Positions 1 through 9,247 of a DNA stretch of 64,000 nucleotides are shown here, in pieces. The notes under the pieces are model-generated. The model made no database searches. It was not told the DNA's origin and saw only the letters and a list, made by a program, of their open reading frames with translations. This DNA is from Amycolatopsis xylanica (GTDB taxonomy: Bacteria; Actinomycetota; Actinomycetes; Mycobacteriales; Pseudonocardiaceae): positions 248,001 to 312,000 of the forward strand of contig NZ_FNON01000007.1 in assembly GCF_900107045.1 (NCBI RefSeq), read 5' to 3'. Numbering within the stretch: the stretch's first letter is position 1; each line of letters opens with the position of its first letter. The translations under genes were made by a program, and so were the position numbers.

Positions 1-818
1 TCGTTGACCGTGGTCTTGGCCTCGGCCTGGTTGGCGGTGGCCCAGTCGATCGCGGCCGACTCGCCCTTGATGATGGCGCGGACCGTGTCCGGGTGCTGCT
101 GCAGGAACTCACTGCGCACGATGACGACGGTGGACGGGAAACGGCCACCCGGCCACAGCGTCTTCTCGTCGACGAGCACCTTGGCGCCCGCGTCCTGCAC
201 CAGGCGCGAGGCCCACGGCTCGGGCAGCCAGCCGCCGTCGACCTCGCCCTTCTTGAACGCGTCGAGCGTCTTCGGGTTGTCGAGGTTGGTGATCTTGACC
301 TGGTCGGTCAGCTTGTTCTCCGACAGCCACTTCTTGACCGCGACGTCCTGGGTGTTGCCGAGCTGCGGCGTCGCCACGGTCTTGCCCTTGAGCTGGTCGG
401 CCGAGGTGATCTCGGGCTTGACGACCAGCTGCGCGCCGCCGGACACCGCGCCGGAGACGAGCTGGATGGTGCCCTTCGACTTGGTGAAGGCGTTGATCGC
501 CGGGCCCGAGCCGATGAACGCGACGTCGAGCGAATTGCCGAGCAGCGCGTTGACCTCGTCAGGACCCGCGTTGAAGGTCTGGGTGGTCAATTTGGTGCTG
601 CCGAGTTCCTTCTTGAAGAAGTCCTTCTTGACCCCGATCAGCGCGGGCGCGTGGGTCACGTTCGGGAAATACCCGACGCGGACCTCGGCGGCCGCGGTGT
701 TCTGGGCGGGCGCGGCGGGAGCGGGGTTGCTGTCCGCACGCGAACACGCGCTTAGGCCTGCCGCCAGCGCCAATGCGGCGAGTGTGGTGGGCAGCAGTCG
801 GAATCGGTTCGTCAGCAC
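1..818 (-). CDS. ABC transporter substrate-binding lipoprotein, sulfonate/nitrate type (3' part outside window)
   Basis: The reverse strand encodes a secreted solute-binding protein that runs off the left edge of the window. The chosen start is GTG at 818; an in-frame TGA lies just upstream, which excludes earlier starts. A hydrophobic leader ends in a lipobox (LSAC), so the mature protein should be lipid-anchored outside the membrane. After an Ala/Pro-rich linker the sequence reads VRVGYFPNVTHAPALIGVKK, then GNSLDVAFIGSGPA and DGGWLPEPWASRL, all typical of the SsuA/NrtA/TauA family that binds aliphatic sulfonates, nitrate or taurine. ATPase and permease partners are not visible and would lie to the left. 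The family is clear; the ligand is not. Confidence 0.85.
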   Translation of the reverse strand, partial: MLTNRFRLLPTTLAALALAAGLSACSRADSNPAPAAPAQNTAAAEVRVGYFPNVTHAPALIGVKKDFFKKELGSTKLTTQTFNAGPDEVNALLGNSLDVAFIGSGPAINAFTKSKGTIQLVSGAVSGGAQLVVKPEITSADQLKGKTVATPQLGNTQDVAVKKWLSENKLTDQVKITNLDNPKTLDAFKKGEVDGGWLPEPWASRLVQDAGAKVLVDEKTLWPGGRFPSTVVIVRSEFLQQHPDTVRAIIKGESAAIDWATANQAEAKTTVN

Positions 819-905
819 GGCGCGAGAGTCGCACGGTCATGCAGTGGAATGCACGGTCATCCGCATCGCGAGAAAATCGTCGAGTTCTCTTGACAAGGGC
901 AGGGC

Positions 906-1889
906 TCACTGATTCAGCAATAGTGAGACATCGCCGAACTCGTGCCAAAGATAGCGATGTTCCAACGCTTCCCGGTAGGCCTTCTCAACCACTGAAGCGC
1001 CGGCGACCGCTTCGAGTAACAGCAGGTGGGACGCGTTCGGCGCGTGCAGGCCGGTCACCAGGCCATCGACCACCGTCGCGGGCCGGTCCGGCCCGAGCAC
1101 AAGACCCGTCCACCCTTCGGAACCGCCGGGCGCCGCCGACTCGAGCGCCCTGACCACGGTGGTGCCGACGGCGATGACCCGGCCGCCTTCGCCGCGCACC
1201 CAGTCGGCCAGCCGCGCGGTGGTCGCGGGCACCCGGAACCATTCGTCCTGTGGTGGCTCATGCGACTCCAGCGACGAGACGCCGGTGTGCAGCAGGATCG
1301 GCGCGAACAGCACTCCCCGGCTGACGAGCTTCGTGACCAGTTCGGCCGTGAACGGCCGCCCGGCGCTGGGCATCTCCGCGCTGCCGGGGTCGCGGCCGAA
1401 CACGGTCTGGTAGTTCTCGATCGGCCAGCGCCGGGGCACATAGCCATAGCTGATCGGCCTGCCGACCCGGGCGAGGAAGGCGGTCACCCGGCCTTCGACG
1501 GCGAACTCGGCGTGCCAAAGGCGGCCGTGCCGTTCGGTGAGCACCAGCTCGGCGCCCGCCGGTAGACCGAACCGGTCGCCTTGGTGCGCTTTCAGATATG
1601 GACCGTCGGGTGTCCTCAATTCGACCACCCAAGTGCGCTCGTCGAGTTCGGTCGAGAAATGCGCGACGATCCCCGGCGTGGTCGTGTCGACGGCGGCGGG
1701 CAACGTCGCCGAAGTGTTGACGACCAGCAGATCGCCCGCCTTCAGGAACCGGTCCAGGTCGGTGAACGTGGTGTGCTCGACGCCCTGGGTGTCCGCGACG
1801 AGCAGGCGGACCTCGTCGCGGGCGAGACCGCGGGCCTCGGGCGGCGCGCTGGCGTTCAATTCGGACGGCAGCTCGAAGCGAATGGTCAT
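906..1889 (-). CDS. queA: QueA-like S-adenosylmethionine:tRNA ribosyltransferase-isomerase
   Basis: A 327-residue protein of the QueA family, which transfers and isomerises the ribosyl part of SAM onto a 7-deazaguanine in tRNA during queuosine synthesis. Visible family blocks are the N-terminal FxLPSELNA region, LLVVNTSATLPA, the PSAGRPFT block (canonical QueA has PTAGLHFT), LLHTGVSSLE and the C-terminal AVGTTVVRALES. The start ATG overlaps the stop of the upstream SDR gene as ATGA, so the two are probably translationally coupled. No other queuosine gene is in the window. The family is certain, but the altered central motif and the SDR partner leave open that this actinobacterial branch has another substrate. 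Confidence 0.85.
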   Translation of the reverse strand: MTIRFELPSELNASAPPEARGLARDEVRLLVADTQGVEHTTFTDLDRFLKAGDLLVVNTSATLPAAVDTTTPGIVAHFSTELDERTWVVELRTPDGPYLKAHQGDRFGLPAGAELVLTERHGRLWHAEFAVEGRVTAFLARVGRPISYGYVPRRWPIENYQTVFGRDPGSAEMPSAGRPFTAELVTKLVSRGVLFAPILLHTGVSSLESHEPPQDEWFRVPATTARLADWVRGEGGRVIAVGTTVVRALESAAPGGSEGWTGLVLGPDRPATVVDGLVTGLHAPNASHLLLLEAVAGASVVEKAYREALEHRYLWHEFGDVSLLLNQ

Positions 1890-2548
1890 AGCTTGCTCGC
1901 CTGGTACCGGCCGCTCGGCGCGCGTCCGCCCAGCAGGCGCAGGAAAGCGGGCACGACCGTTTCCGGCTCTGGCCGGTCCGAAATGTCCTCGCCGGGGAAC
2001 GCGCGCTGGTGCATCGCGGTGCGCATGTCACCGGGATCGAACGCGTAGACGGCGAGTTCCGGATTCTCGACGCCGAGCACAGCGGTGAGCTGGTCGAGCG
2101 CCGCCTTGGCCGAACCGTAGCCACCCCAGCCTTCATAAGCTTCGACAGCGGCGTCGGAACTTACGTTGATGATCGTGCCCTTGGCGGCGATGAGCGCGGG
2201 CAGCACGAGCTGGCTCAGCGCGAGTGGCGCGAAAACGTCCACCCGGTAGACGGCGGCGAGTTCGTCGAGCGGGTAGCCGCCGAGCTTCGGCAGCGGACTC
2301 GGCCCGAGCGTGCTGGCGTTGTTGACGAGCAGGTCGAGTTCCGGCCCGGCGGCCGTGGCCAGCTCGGCCCGGTGCGCGGGATCGGCGATGTCGCCGGCGA
2401 TCGCGCGCGCCCCGGTCTCCTCGGCGACCCGGCGCAGCGCGTCCTCGCCGCGCGCGTCGATGACGAGCGTCCAGCCCTGGCCGGAGAGCGCGCGGGTGAG
2501 CGCGAGCCCCAGCCCGGCCGAAGCGCCGGTGATGAGTGCGACAGGCAT
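1886..2548 (-). CDS. SDR family NAD(P)-dependent oxidoreductase
   Basis: A short-chain dehydrogenase/reductase of 220 residues. It opens with the Rossmann nucleotide-binding motif TGASAGLGLAL, has NNAS at the usual position, the catalytic serine in INVSSDAAVE, and a YGSAKAAL active-site block (YxxxK). ATG at 2548 is preferred over an upstream extension because GGAGGA sits 8 nt before it. The gene is first in a two-gene operon with queA, with stop and start overlapping by 4 nt. The substrate cannot be read from the sequence; coupling to queA suggests a joint role, which is inference. Confidence 0.88.
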   Translation of the reverse strand: MPVALITGASAGLGLALTRALSGQGWTLVIDARGEDALRRVAEETGARAIAGDIADPAHRAELATAAGPELDLLVNNASTLGPSPLPKLGGYPLDELAAVYRVDVFAPLALSQLVLPALIAAKGTIINVSSDAAVEAYEGWGGYGSAKAALDQLTAVLGVENPELAVYAFDPGDMRTAMHQRAFPGEDISDRPEPETVVPAFLRLLGGRAPSGRYQASKL

Positions 2549-2646
2549 TAGGTGTCCTCCCGGAAGTGGGGTCACCATCCATGCTGAAACCTCCATATTG
2601 CTGGAGGTCAAGTGGCGCACTTCCAGGTGCGGGCTAAACTCCGGCC

Positions 2647-4245
2647 GTGCGGGGCAACGGGGGTGGGGAGCGATCGCACGGCGTGCTGGTCGCGATCTGC
2701 CTCGCGGCCGGGGTGGTGCTCGGGCTCGTCGCGATGACCGTCAAGGGCAGCGATCCCAACCACACGGCCTTCGACACGGCGTTGTCCACCACCACCGGCT
2801 TCCTCTACCTCGGCGCGGGCGCGACGGCGCACGCGCGGCGGCCGACGAACCGGGTCGGGCTGCTGATGGCCTGGGTCGGACTCCTGTTCTTCACCGAGGA
2901 TCTCAAGCTCGCCACCAACCCGGTGATCTTCACGCTGGGCCTGCTGTTCTCCACCGCGTCCGGGCCGGGCGTCGTCCACCTGGTGCTGGCGTTCCCGGAC
3001 GGTGAACTCAAGTCGCGCTGGGAACGGCTGCTGGTGATCGGCACCTACACGGTGTCGTTCGGGCTGGCGCTGGCGATCATGCTGTTCAACGACTCGCGGG
3101 GACTCACCCCGCATCGAGAGCCGAACCTGCTGCTGATCACGTCGAACGACCGGCTCGCCGAGCTGTTCGACCGCTGTCTGGAGGGCGTCGGGGCGCTGAT
3201 CGCGGTGGGTGTGGTCACCGTGCTCGTCTATCGCTGGGTGACCGGAAAAGTGCCACAGCGGCGGCTTCTGACGCCGGTGCTCGCGGTCGCGGTGACCGGC
3301 GCGTGCCTGTCGGTGGTGGGCAATCTCGCCGGGGCGAACGGCGGCGAAGGCCCCGGCGGGCCGGTCATCCGGACCGTCTACAACCTCGTCTTCTGCCTGT
3401 GGCCGCTCGCGTTCCTGCTCGGCGTCCTGCGTGCGCGGATCGGGTCGGCCGAGCTGGCCAGGCTGCTCGCCGACCGCGACGAGGGACGGCTGACCGCTCT
3501 CGTCAAAGACGACGCCGTCTGGCAGGACAGCCATTCCTACAACGCGCTGACCGCGGCGGCCGGGCTGGTGCGCGACAACCAGCGGCTGGCCGCCGAGTTG
3601 GAGAAGCAACTCGCCGAGGTCCGCGAATCGCGGGCCAGGATCGTGTCGGCCAGTGACAACGAGCGCCGCCGGGTCGAACGCGACCTGCACGACGGCGCCC
3701 AGCAGCGGCTGGTGAGCGTGCTGCTCAGCGTGCGGATGGCCCGCCAGCGGTTCGACGGTTCGCTCACGCCTGAACTCGACGAGGTGCTCACCGCGACCGC
3801 GCACGAGCTGCAGAACGCGATCACCGAACTACGTGAGCTCGCCAGGGGCATCCGGCCGCGCATCCTGACCGAGGACGGCCTGCTGCCCGCCATCCGGTCT
3901 CTGGTCGAGCGGGTCCCGCTGATCATCCAGCTGCATCTCGGCGAGATCCCCCGGCTGCCGGACCCGGTCGAGCTGACCGCCTACTTCGTCGTCTCGGAAT
4001 CGCTGACCAACACGCTGAAGCACGCGCGGGCGTCGCGGGTGTCGATCGAGGTGGTCATCGACAACGGGGTGCTGCGGCTCGAGATCACCGACGACGGCAT
4101 CGGGTGCGCGGAACTCAACGCCGACGGGACGGGCCTGAGCAACCTGCGCGACCGCGTGCGCGCGCTCGACGGCGAGCTGATCGTGCACAGCGCGGAGAAA
4201 GCCGGAACCAGCGTGCTCGCGGTCATCCCGCTGGCGACTCCTTAG
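2647..4245 (+). CDS. Membrane sensor histidine kinase, NarL/DesK-type (HisKA_3)
   Basis: A 532-residue sensor kinase starting at GTG 2647. The N-terminal half (about residues 12-270) is a string of hydrophobic membrane segments. A short coiled coil (around residues 310-335, ending ELEKQLAEVRESRAR) leads to the HisKA_3 phosphoacceptor ERRRVERDLHDGAQQRLVSV with the histidine near residue 348. The HATPase_c domain follows with NTLKHARAS (N box), DDGIG (G1) and GTGLSNLRDR (G2). No response regulator gene adjoins it, so it is an orphan here; partners of this class are LuxR-type regulators. Its stop codon overlaps that of the convergent folP2 gene. Confidence 0.9.
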   Translation: MRGNGGGERSHGVLVAICLAAGVVLGLVAMTVKGSDPNHTAFDTALSTTTGFLYLGAGATAHARRPTNRVGLLMAWVGLLFFTEDLKLATNPVIFTLGLLFSTASGPGVVHLVLAFPDGELKSRWERLLVIGTYTVSFGLALAIMLFNDSRGLTPHREPNLLLITSNDRLAELFDRCLEGVGALIAVGVVTVLVYRWVTGKVPQRRLLTPVLAVAVTGACLSVVGNLAGANGGEGPGGPVIRTVYNLVFCLWPLAFLLGVLRARIGSAELARLLADRDEGRLTALVKDDAVWQDSHSYNALTAAAGLVRDNQRLAAELEKQLAEVRESRARIVSASDNERRRVERDLHDGAQQRLVSVLLSVRMARQRFDGSLTPELDEVLTATAHELQNAITELRELARGIRPRILTEDGLLPAIRSLVERVPLIIQLHLGEIPRLPDPVELTAYFVVSESLTNTLKHARASRVSIEVVIDNGVLRLEITDDGIGCAELNADGTGLSNLRDRVRALDGELIVHSAEKAGTSVLAVIPLATP

Positions 4246-5108
4246 GCGAGACCGCGGACGGCTCGCGCGGGCGGGCGGTCACCCTGGATGGCGGCGACCA
4301 TTTCCAGGACTTGGCGCGTGCGGCGCACCTCGTGCACGCGGAAGACCGCGCAGCCGTCGGCCGCGGCGAGCGCGGTGGAGGCGAGCGTGCCGTCGACCCG
4401 CTCGGCCAGTTCGACGCCGAGCGTCTCGCCGACGAAGTCCTTGTTGGACAGTGCCATCAGCACCGGCCAGCCGGTGGCGACCAGCTCCTTGGCGTGCCGC
4501 AGCAAAGCCAGGCTGTGCCAGGTGTTCTTGCCGAAGTCGTGCGTCGGGTCGATGAGGATCCCCTCGCGGGGCACCCCGAGTCCGACCAGCAGCTCGGCAT
4601 GGCGGGTGGTCTCTTCGACGACGTCGGCGACGATGTCGTCGTAATGCACGCGGAACGGGCGGGTACGCGGCACCGCGTGGCCGGTGTGTGAGCAGACGTA
4701 CCCCGCGCCGAACTCGGCCGCGACCTCGGCGAGCTTCGGGTCGGCGCCCGCCCAGGTGTCGTTGATCAGGTCGGCGCCCACCTCGCAGGCCCGCCTGCCG
4801 ACCTCGTGGCGCCAGGTGTCGACGCTGATCACCACGCCGGGATACCGCGAGCGGATCTCCGCGACGAACGGGACGACGCGGCGGAGTTCCTCGTCGACGT
4901 CGACGTTCGCGCCGGGTCCGGCCTTCACTCCGCCGATGTCGATGATGTCGGCGCCCTCGTCGACGGCGCGGCCGACCGCGGCGAGCGCGGTCTCGTCGGA
5001 GAAGGTGGCGCCCTTGTCGTAGAAGGAGTCCGGGGTGCGGTTGACGATCGCCATGACCAGCGCGCGGTCGGCGGCCACACGGCGGCCCCGGAAGGTCAGC
5101 TCGATCAC
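4242..5108 (-). CDS. folP2: Dihydropteroate synthase paralogue FolP2
   Basis: A 288-residue TIM-barrel protein of the pterin-binding family. The blocks MAIVNRTPDSFYDKGATFSD, IDIGGVKAGPG, ISVDTWRHEV, LINDTWAG, DFGKNTWH, LMALSNKDFVGETLGV and the ending RAVRGLA match the mycobacterial FolP2 branch (Rv1207) rather than FolP1. FolP1 makes dihydropteroate; FolP2 in mycobacteria is a divergent paralogue whose activity as DHPS is doubtful, so the folate role is not assured. The gene is convergent with the histidine kinase and the two stop codons overlap within TTAG at 4242-4245. The next gene on this strand is a protease, not the gpgS neighbour seen in mycobacteria. Confidence 0.9.
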   Translation of the reverse strand: MIELTFRGRRVAADRALVMAIVNRTPDSFYDKGATFSDETALAAVGRAVDEGADIIDIGGVKAGPGANVDVDEELRRVVPFVAEIRSRYPGVVISVDTWRHEVGRRACEVGADLINDTWAGADPKLAEVAAEFGAGYVCSHTGHAVPRTRPFRVHYDDIVADVVEETTRHAELLVGLGVPREGILIDPTHDFGKNTWHSLALLRHAKELVATGWPVLMALSNKDFVGETLGVELAERVDGTLASTALAAADGCAVFRVHEVRRTRQVLEMVAAIQGDRPPARAVRGLA

Positions 5109-5136
5109 GAGCCGACCTTACCGGGGCCGCGGCGAG

Positions 5137-7086
5137 TCAGACGAGGAACAAGAACAGCAGGCCGTTAGGCGTGCCGAGACCGGTCACGTTGTCGTAGCCT
5201 GCGGTCGTGTGGATCGTCAGGTTGGGATAGTCGAACAGCCGCGCCGACCGCACGAGGCCGCCGGAGGCGTCGACGCCGTTGACGTAGTCGACGCGGGCGA
5301 CCGCGCCGTCGACGTGCTGGGTGTCGGCGATCGCGGAGGTCCGCGAGGTGACCTTGTAGATCACCGGGTTGATGAACCCGTGGTGGAAGTGCGTCAGGCT
5401 GTCCGCCACCGCCATCACGCCCGCGAACACCGGCGACGCGAGGCTGGTGCCGCCGATGCGGTACTGGTCGTAGTGCGCGCCTTCGGGGAAGGTCTGCGTC
5501 TGGCCGACCAGGAACCCGGTGTTCGGGTCACCGACCGCGGAGATGTCCGGGACGACCCGGCCCTTCTTGTTGCCGTGCTGGTTCTGCGTGGACAGCGCGT
5601 CGGGCACGACACCCTGCTGGTAGAACGGCTGCTCGAACAGGCGGCTGGTGCCACCGCCCGAGCCACTCGTGTACGCGCCGGGGAACGCGGGCGTGTACGC
5701 GCCGTTGGTCAGCGTGCTCTTGCCGGTCTCCCAGCCGGTCTCGAAGATGCGCTTGCCGTCCTTGCCGACCGCGAGGCTGGTGCCGCCGACCGCGGTGATC
5801 CACGGCGCCGACGCGGAGAAGTCGGGCGACGGGGTGCCGAGGCGGGCGACCTCGTCGCCGTTGTCACCGGAGGAGAAGTACACGCCGATGCCCTGGAGCA
5901 CGGCCTGCAGCGAGATCTGGTTGAACGCCTTCACCTCGTCGGCGGGGATGTCCTCGCCGGTGTCGCCGTAGGAGTTCGAGATGATGTCGGCCTTCTGCCC
6001 GGCGACCACCCAGTTCAGCGCGATGTCGAGCGAAAGGTCCTGGCAGTCGGAACCGCCGACGTAGAGGATGTCCGCGCCGGGCGCGAGCCCGTGCGCCGCC
6101 TCGACGTCGAGGGTCTCCTCGCCGTACCAGCCCGCCGCGTCGCAGCCGTCCGGTCCTTCGAGGTCGGGGTTGACCGGGAAGACCTTCTGCGAGAACTGCG
6201 AGGCCTTCAGCGGGTGCGCCGGGTCGTTGCGGCGGGCGTACTCGCTGGCGTCGGCGTAGATGGTCGGCGAGGCGAACGCGTCGATGATCGCGATCGTGGT
6301 GCCGCGGCCGTCCGCGCCGAGCTTCGCGGCAGTGTCGAGCCCGTAGGCCGAGCGCAGCTGTGCCGGGGTGTACCCGCAGGGCGCGTACGGCAGCTGCTTG
6401 CCGTTGTAGGCCGGGTCGGTGGTGTCGGTCTTCTCGCCGTAGTAGCTGCTGCACGGCGCCGCGTTGCGGAAGCCGGGGCCCGGCGGGACGTCCTGCGGCT
6501 TGTCGCGGCCGTCGGTGTGGTTCGGCTTGAACAGGTTGGTCGCCTGGTCGACACCGATCACGCCGAGCACGTCCTTGGCGAGCGCGGCGGGCACCGACAG
6601 GTTCTTGTCGGCCGCACGCAGCGTCTGGCCCTTGACCGCGTACTTGCCGAGCTTGATGTCGAACGCCTGCTGCACCTGGTCGGCGGTGCCGGTCGCCTCG
6701 ACGTACGCCCGGTTCGACGGCACCGAGCCGATCGCGAACCCGGCGCCGGAGAGCCAGGTCTTGACGGCGCCGACCGTGACGTCGCTCGCCGCGAACTTGT
6801 CACGGACCTGCGCGGCGCTGAGGTACTTGCGGTACGACGGGCTGCCGGGCTCCGAGACGGACCGCGCCGCGGCCTCGGCGGCGGCCTGGTCACGCAGGTT
6901 GAGGTAGACCCGGAACGTCAGCTTCGCGCTGGGCGCGGCGTCGGCGACCTTGGCCTGGGGCGTCGCCCAGGCCGGGTGCGACTCGGGGATGTCAGACCGT
7001 CCTTGGGCGGAAGCGGCTGACGGAGCCGCGGCGGCGAACCCTCCCACCACCGCGAACGCGAGCAACATCGTAAGGGTTCTTCGCAC
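5137..7086 (-). CDS. Secreted S53 family peptidase (sedolisin / kumamolisin type)
   Basis: A 649-residue secreted serine-carboxyl protease. A signal peptide (residues 1-28, ending ASAQG) precedes a pro-domain of the Pro-kumamolisin type (about 45-190; FRVYLNLRDQAAAE, GSPSYRKYLSAAQVRDKF), which is removed on activation at acid pH. The catalytic core carries the Glu/Asp pair in YGEETLDVEAAHG near residues 318-322, the oxyanion Asp in SNSYGDTGED near 370, and the nucleophile Ser in GGTSLASPVFAGV near 547. The ending region GYDNVTGLGTPNG matches the calcium-binding loop of the family. Length is normal. It stands alone, with about 290 bp of upstream sequence. Confidence 0.95.
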   Translation of the reverse strand: MRRTLTMLLAFAVVGGFAAAAPSAASAQGRSDIPESHPAWATPQAKVADAAPSAKLTFRVYLNLRDQAAAEAAARSVSEPGSPSYRKYLSAAQVRDKFAASDVTVGAVKTWLSGAGFAIGSVPSNRAYVEATGTADQVQQAFDIKLGKYAVKGQTLRAADKNLSVPAALAKDVLGVIGVDQATNLFKPNHTDGRDKPQDVPPGPGFRNAAPCSSYYGEKTDTTDPAYNGKQLPYAPCGYTPAQLRSAYGLDTAAKLGADGRGTTIAIIDAFASPTIYADASEYARRNDPAHPLKASQFSQKVFPVNPDLEGPDGCDAAGWYGEETLDVEAAHGLAPGADILYVGGSDCQDLSLDIALNWVVAGQKADIISNSYGDTGEDIPADEVKAFNQISLQAVLQGIGVYFSSGDNGDEVARLGTPSPDFSASAPWITAVGGTSLAVGKDGKRIFETGWETGKSTLTNGAYTPAFPGAYTSGSGGGTSRLFEQPFYQQGVVPDALSTQNQHGNKKGRVVPDISAVGDPNTGFLVGQTQTFPEGAHYDQYRIGGTSLASPVFAGVMAVADSLTHFHHGFINPVIYKVTSRTSAIADTQHVDGAVARVDYVNGVDASGGLVRSARLFDYPNLTIHTTAGYDNVTGLGTPNGLLFLFLV

Positions 7087-7378
7087 AGGGACTCCCTTTC
7101 ATGAACCGTCCACGATCGCGCGGACAACGCCGAGACCCTAAATCCGATCACCGGTCCGAGGAAGCGAAAAAATGACCACATTTAAAACGTTATCTAGGCC
7201 GCCTGAATTCGCCACTTCAGTGTAAAAAACCGAAAGCGGGCGCTAAATCCGATTTGCCTGCCGGGCAATCGTGGCGAAATGCGCTCGGACGCCTGGAACG
7301 TCCGGTTCGACCGGCGTCCACAACTGTTGACGCGATCCAGGGCCACGGATGTCACTCAGTGCGGCTAACCTACTTTCG
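7087..7378. other. Gene-free interval upstream of protease and GNAT genes
   Basis: About 290 bp between divergently oriented genes. It is clearly less GC-rich than its surroundings around 7140-7215 (runs such as aaaaaatgacc and ttaaaacg) and probably contains the two promoters. I see no RNA gene or clear operator. Confidence 0.5.
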
Positions 7379-7915
7379 ATGGGCCCTCCCTCGCTGACGA
7401 TCCGTCCCGCGCAGCCGCGGGACGCCGCCACGCTGCTCAAGCTTCAGCTCGCTCTCGACGAGGAGAGCGAGTTCATGTTGCTGGACAGAGGCGAGCGGGC
7501 CGACGACCCCGCCGAGGTGCGGGCCCGCCTGCAGGCGATCGCGGACGGTGTCGACTACTCATTCGTCCTTTTGGCCGAATACGAAGGTGGACTCGTCGGC
7601 TATATCGACGTGGCCGTACTGCCGTACGCCCGCAGCAGGCGCACCGGATACGTGGTGATGGGCGTCGCGTCCGACGCGCAGGGCAAGGGCATCGGAAAGG
7701 CTTTGCTCGCCGAAGCCACCCAATACGGGGCGGGCCTGGGCCTGCGAAGACTCGAACTGACCGTCATGACGTACAACCATTCGGCCATCGGCCTCTATCT
7801 CGCGTCCGGTTTCCAGGTGGAGGGCCTGCGCGCGGCCTCCATCGACCACGGCGGCATCGCCGTCGACGAGTACTACATGGGCCTGCTGCTCAGCCCCGAG
7901 TCCTGGGAGAACTGA
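7379..7915 (+). CDS. GNAT family N-acetyltransferase
   Basis: A 178-residue acetyltransferase starting at ATG 7379, which begins the domain directly (PPSLTIRPAQPRDAATLLKL). The acetyl-CoA binding motif A is VMGVASDAQGKGIGKALLAEA (Q/RxxGxG/A), followed by the LRRLELTVMTYNHSAIGLYLASGFQVEG motif B region typical of the family. It acts in the cytoplasm; the acceptor (amine, antibiotic, protein terminus or peptide) cannot be read from the sequence. It is monocistronic between an oppositely directed protease and ROK gene. Confidence 0.88.
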   Translation: MGPPSLTIRPAQPRDAATLLKLQLALDEESEFMLLDRGERADDPAEVRARLQAIADGVDYSFVLLAEYEGGLVGYIDVAVLPYARSRRTGYVVMGVASDAQGKGIGKALLAEATQYGAGLGLRRLELTVMTYNHSAIGLYLASGFQVEGLRAASIDHGGIAVDEYYMGLLLSPESWEN

Positions 7916-8083
7916 GGCCCCGACCTCACCCTCGAAGTGTGGTTTAGATCACTCCATCCCGGCCGCCGCCAGCTGGAAGTTGATCTTATTCAAGCCCGCT
8001 AATACGGTGTTCAACGGCTTTTCCCGGCTTCGTCAGGCCCGTTTCCCCGGGTGATCTTCGCCCATTCCCTGGCAATTCGATGA

Positions 8084-9244
8084 TCACCGCATCGCCGCGA
8101 GCCGCGCGTCGACGGCCTCGGCCGAGAAGACGTTTTCGACGACCATCGAGCAGGCCCCGGTCACCGCGGCGCCGTCGCCGCGGCGCCCGAGGTCGATCCG
8201 GAGTCGTTGCGTCGCACGGGGAAGCGCGCGCTGGAGCAGCACCTCCCTGACCCCGGTCGCGAAGTGCGGCTCGGCGAGGTCGCCCGCCAGCACCAGCACA
8301 CCGGGATTGAGCACGCAGACCACAGTGGACAGCACCTCCCCCACCTGCCGCCCGGCGATCCGGGTCAGCCGGACGGCGACGGGCTCGCCCGCGTTGACCC
8401 GCTCGCGCACCGACGAGCCGGACGCGGTCGGGAAGCCTGCCTCGGTCAGCTTGGCGGCCAGCGCGCCGCCGCTGGCCACCGCGGCGAGACAGCCGATCGA
8501 CCCGCACATGCAGCGCGACTCGGCGTCCCCCGGCACCCGGACATGGCCGATGTCGCCCGCGCCGCCGTCGATGCCGCGGTAGACCTGCCCGTCGAAGATC
8601 AGGCCAGCGCCGATGCCGGTCGACACCTTGACGAGCGCGAAGGCCGCGCAGCCCGCGTAGTGCGTGCGCTGGGTGCCCAAGGCCATCAGGTTCGCGTCGT
8701 TGTCGACGAACACCGGCACGCCGAAGCGCTCGGTCAGGTACGCGGGGATGTCGAACGCGTCCCAGCCCGGCATGATCGGCGGCTGGATCGTGCGGCCGCT
8801 CGCGAAGTCGACCGGACCCGGCACCGACAGGCCGATGCCGCAGGCTTCGCGCGCGTTGCGGCCGCTCTCGGCGAGCAGGCCCCGAAACCACTGGACGATC
8901 TTGTCGAGCACGGCGACCGGACCGTCGGCGACCCGCAGCGCGCCAGCCCGGCGGGCCAGGCGGCGGCCGGAGAGGTCGGTGAGCGCGGCCTCGGCGTGCA
9001 TGGTGTCGACGCTGGCGGCCAGTACGACGGCGTGCTGGTCGTCGAAGCGCAGCTGACGGGCCGGACGGCCGCCCGTGGAGTCCTCCTGACCCGATTCGGC
9101 GAGCCACCCGGCGGCCTGCAACGCGTCCAGCCTGCCGGTGAGTGTCGAGCGGGACAGCCCGGTCCTGGCCTGCAAGGCCTTGCGCGTGGTCGCTTGACCG
9201 GTCCTGACCAGGTGCAACAGCTCCCCGGCGCTGGTGGTCGTCAT
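8084..9244 (-). CDS. ROK family transcriptional regulator
   Basis: A 386-residue ROK (repressor, ORF, kinase) protein. An N-terminal winged helix-turn-helix (residues 1-65, TRKALQARTGLSRSTLTGRL) is followed by a sugar-kinase-like ATPase fold with VDNDANLMALG, STGIGAGLIFDG, the signature GGAGDIGHVRV and the zinc-site cysteines in CMCGSIGC. The start ATG 9244 is 4 nt from a 20-bp-arm palindrome. It lies directly downstream of the two GH29 genes on the same strand, so it is the likely sugar-responsive repressor of that locus (inference). Regulators of this group bind a sugar or sugar phosphate as effector. Confidence 0.9.
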   Translation of the reverse strand: MTTTSAGELLHLVRTGQATTRKALQARTGLSRSTLTGRLDALQAAGWLAESGQEDSTGGRPARQLRFDDQHAVVLAASVDTMHAEAALTDLSGRRLARRAGALRVADGPVAVLDKIVQWFRGLLAESGRNAREACGIGLSVPGPVDFASGRTIQPPIMPGWDAFDIPAYLTERFGVPVFVDNDANLMALGTQRTHYAGCAAFALVKVSTGIGAGLIFDGQVYRGIDGGAGDIGHVRVPGDAESRCMCGSIGCLAAVASGGALAAKLTEAGFPTASGSSVRERVNAGEPVAVRLTRIAGRQVGEVLSTVVCVLNPGVLVLAGDLAEPHFATGVREVLLQRALPRATQRLRIDLGRRGDGAAVTGACSMVVENVFSAEAVDARLAAMR

Positions 9245-9247
9245 ACT

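Noticed and set aside
5035..7020. A 661-codon plus-strand open frame
   Set aside because: It is antisense to the sedolisin gene. Its Arg/Val/Asp/Gly-rich translation has no domain, and high GC content creates such frames opposite real genes. The reverse strand has a clear protease with all catalytic motifs.
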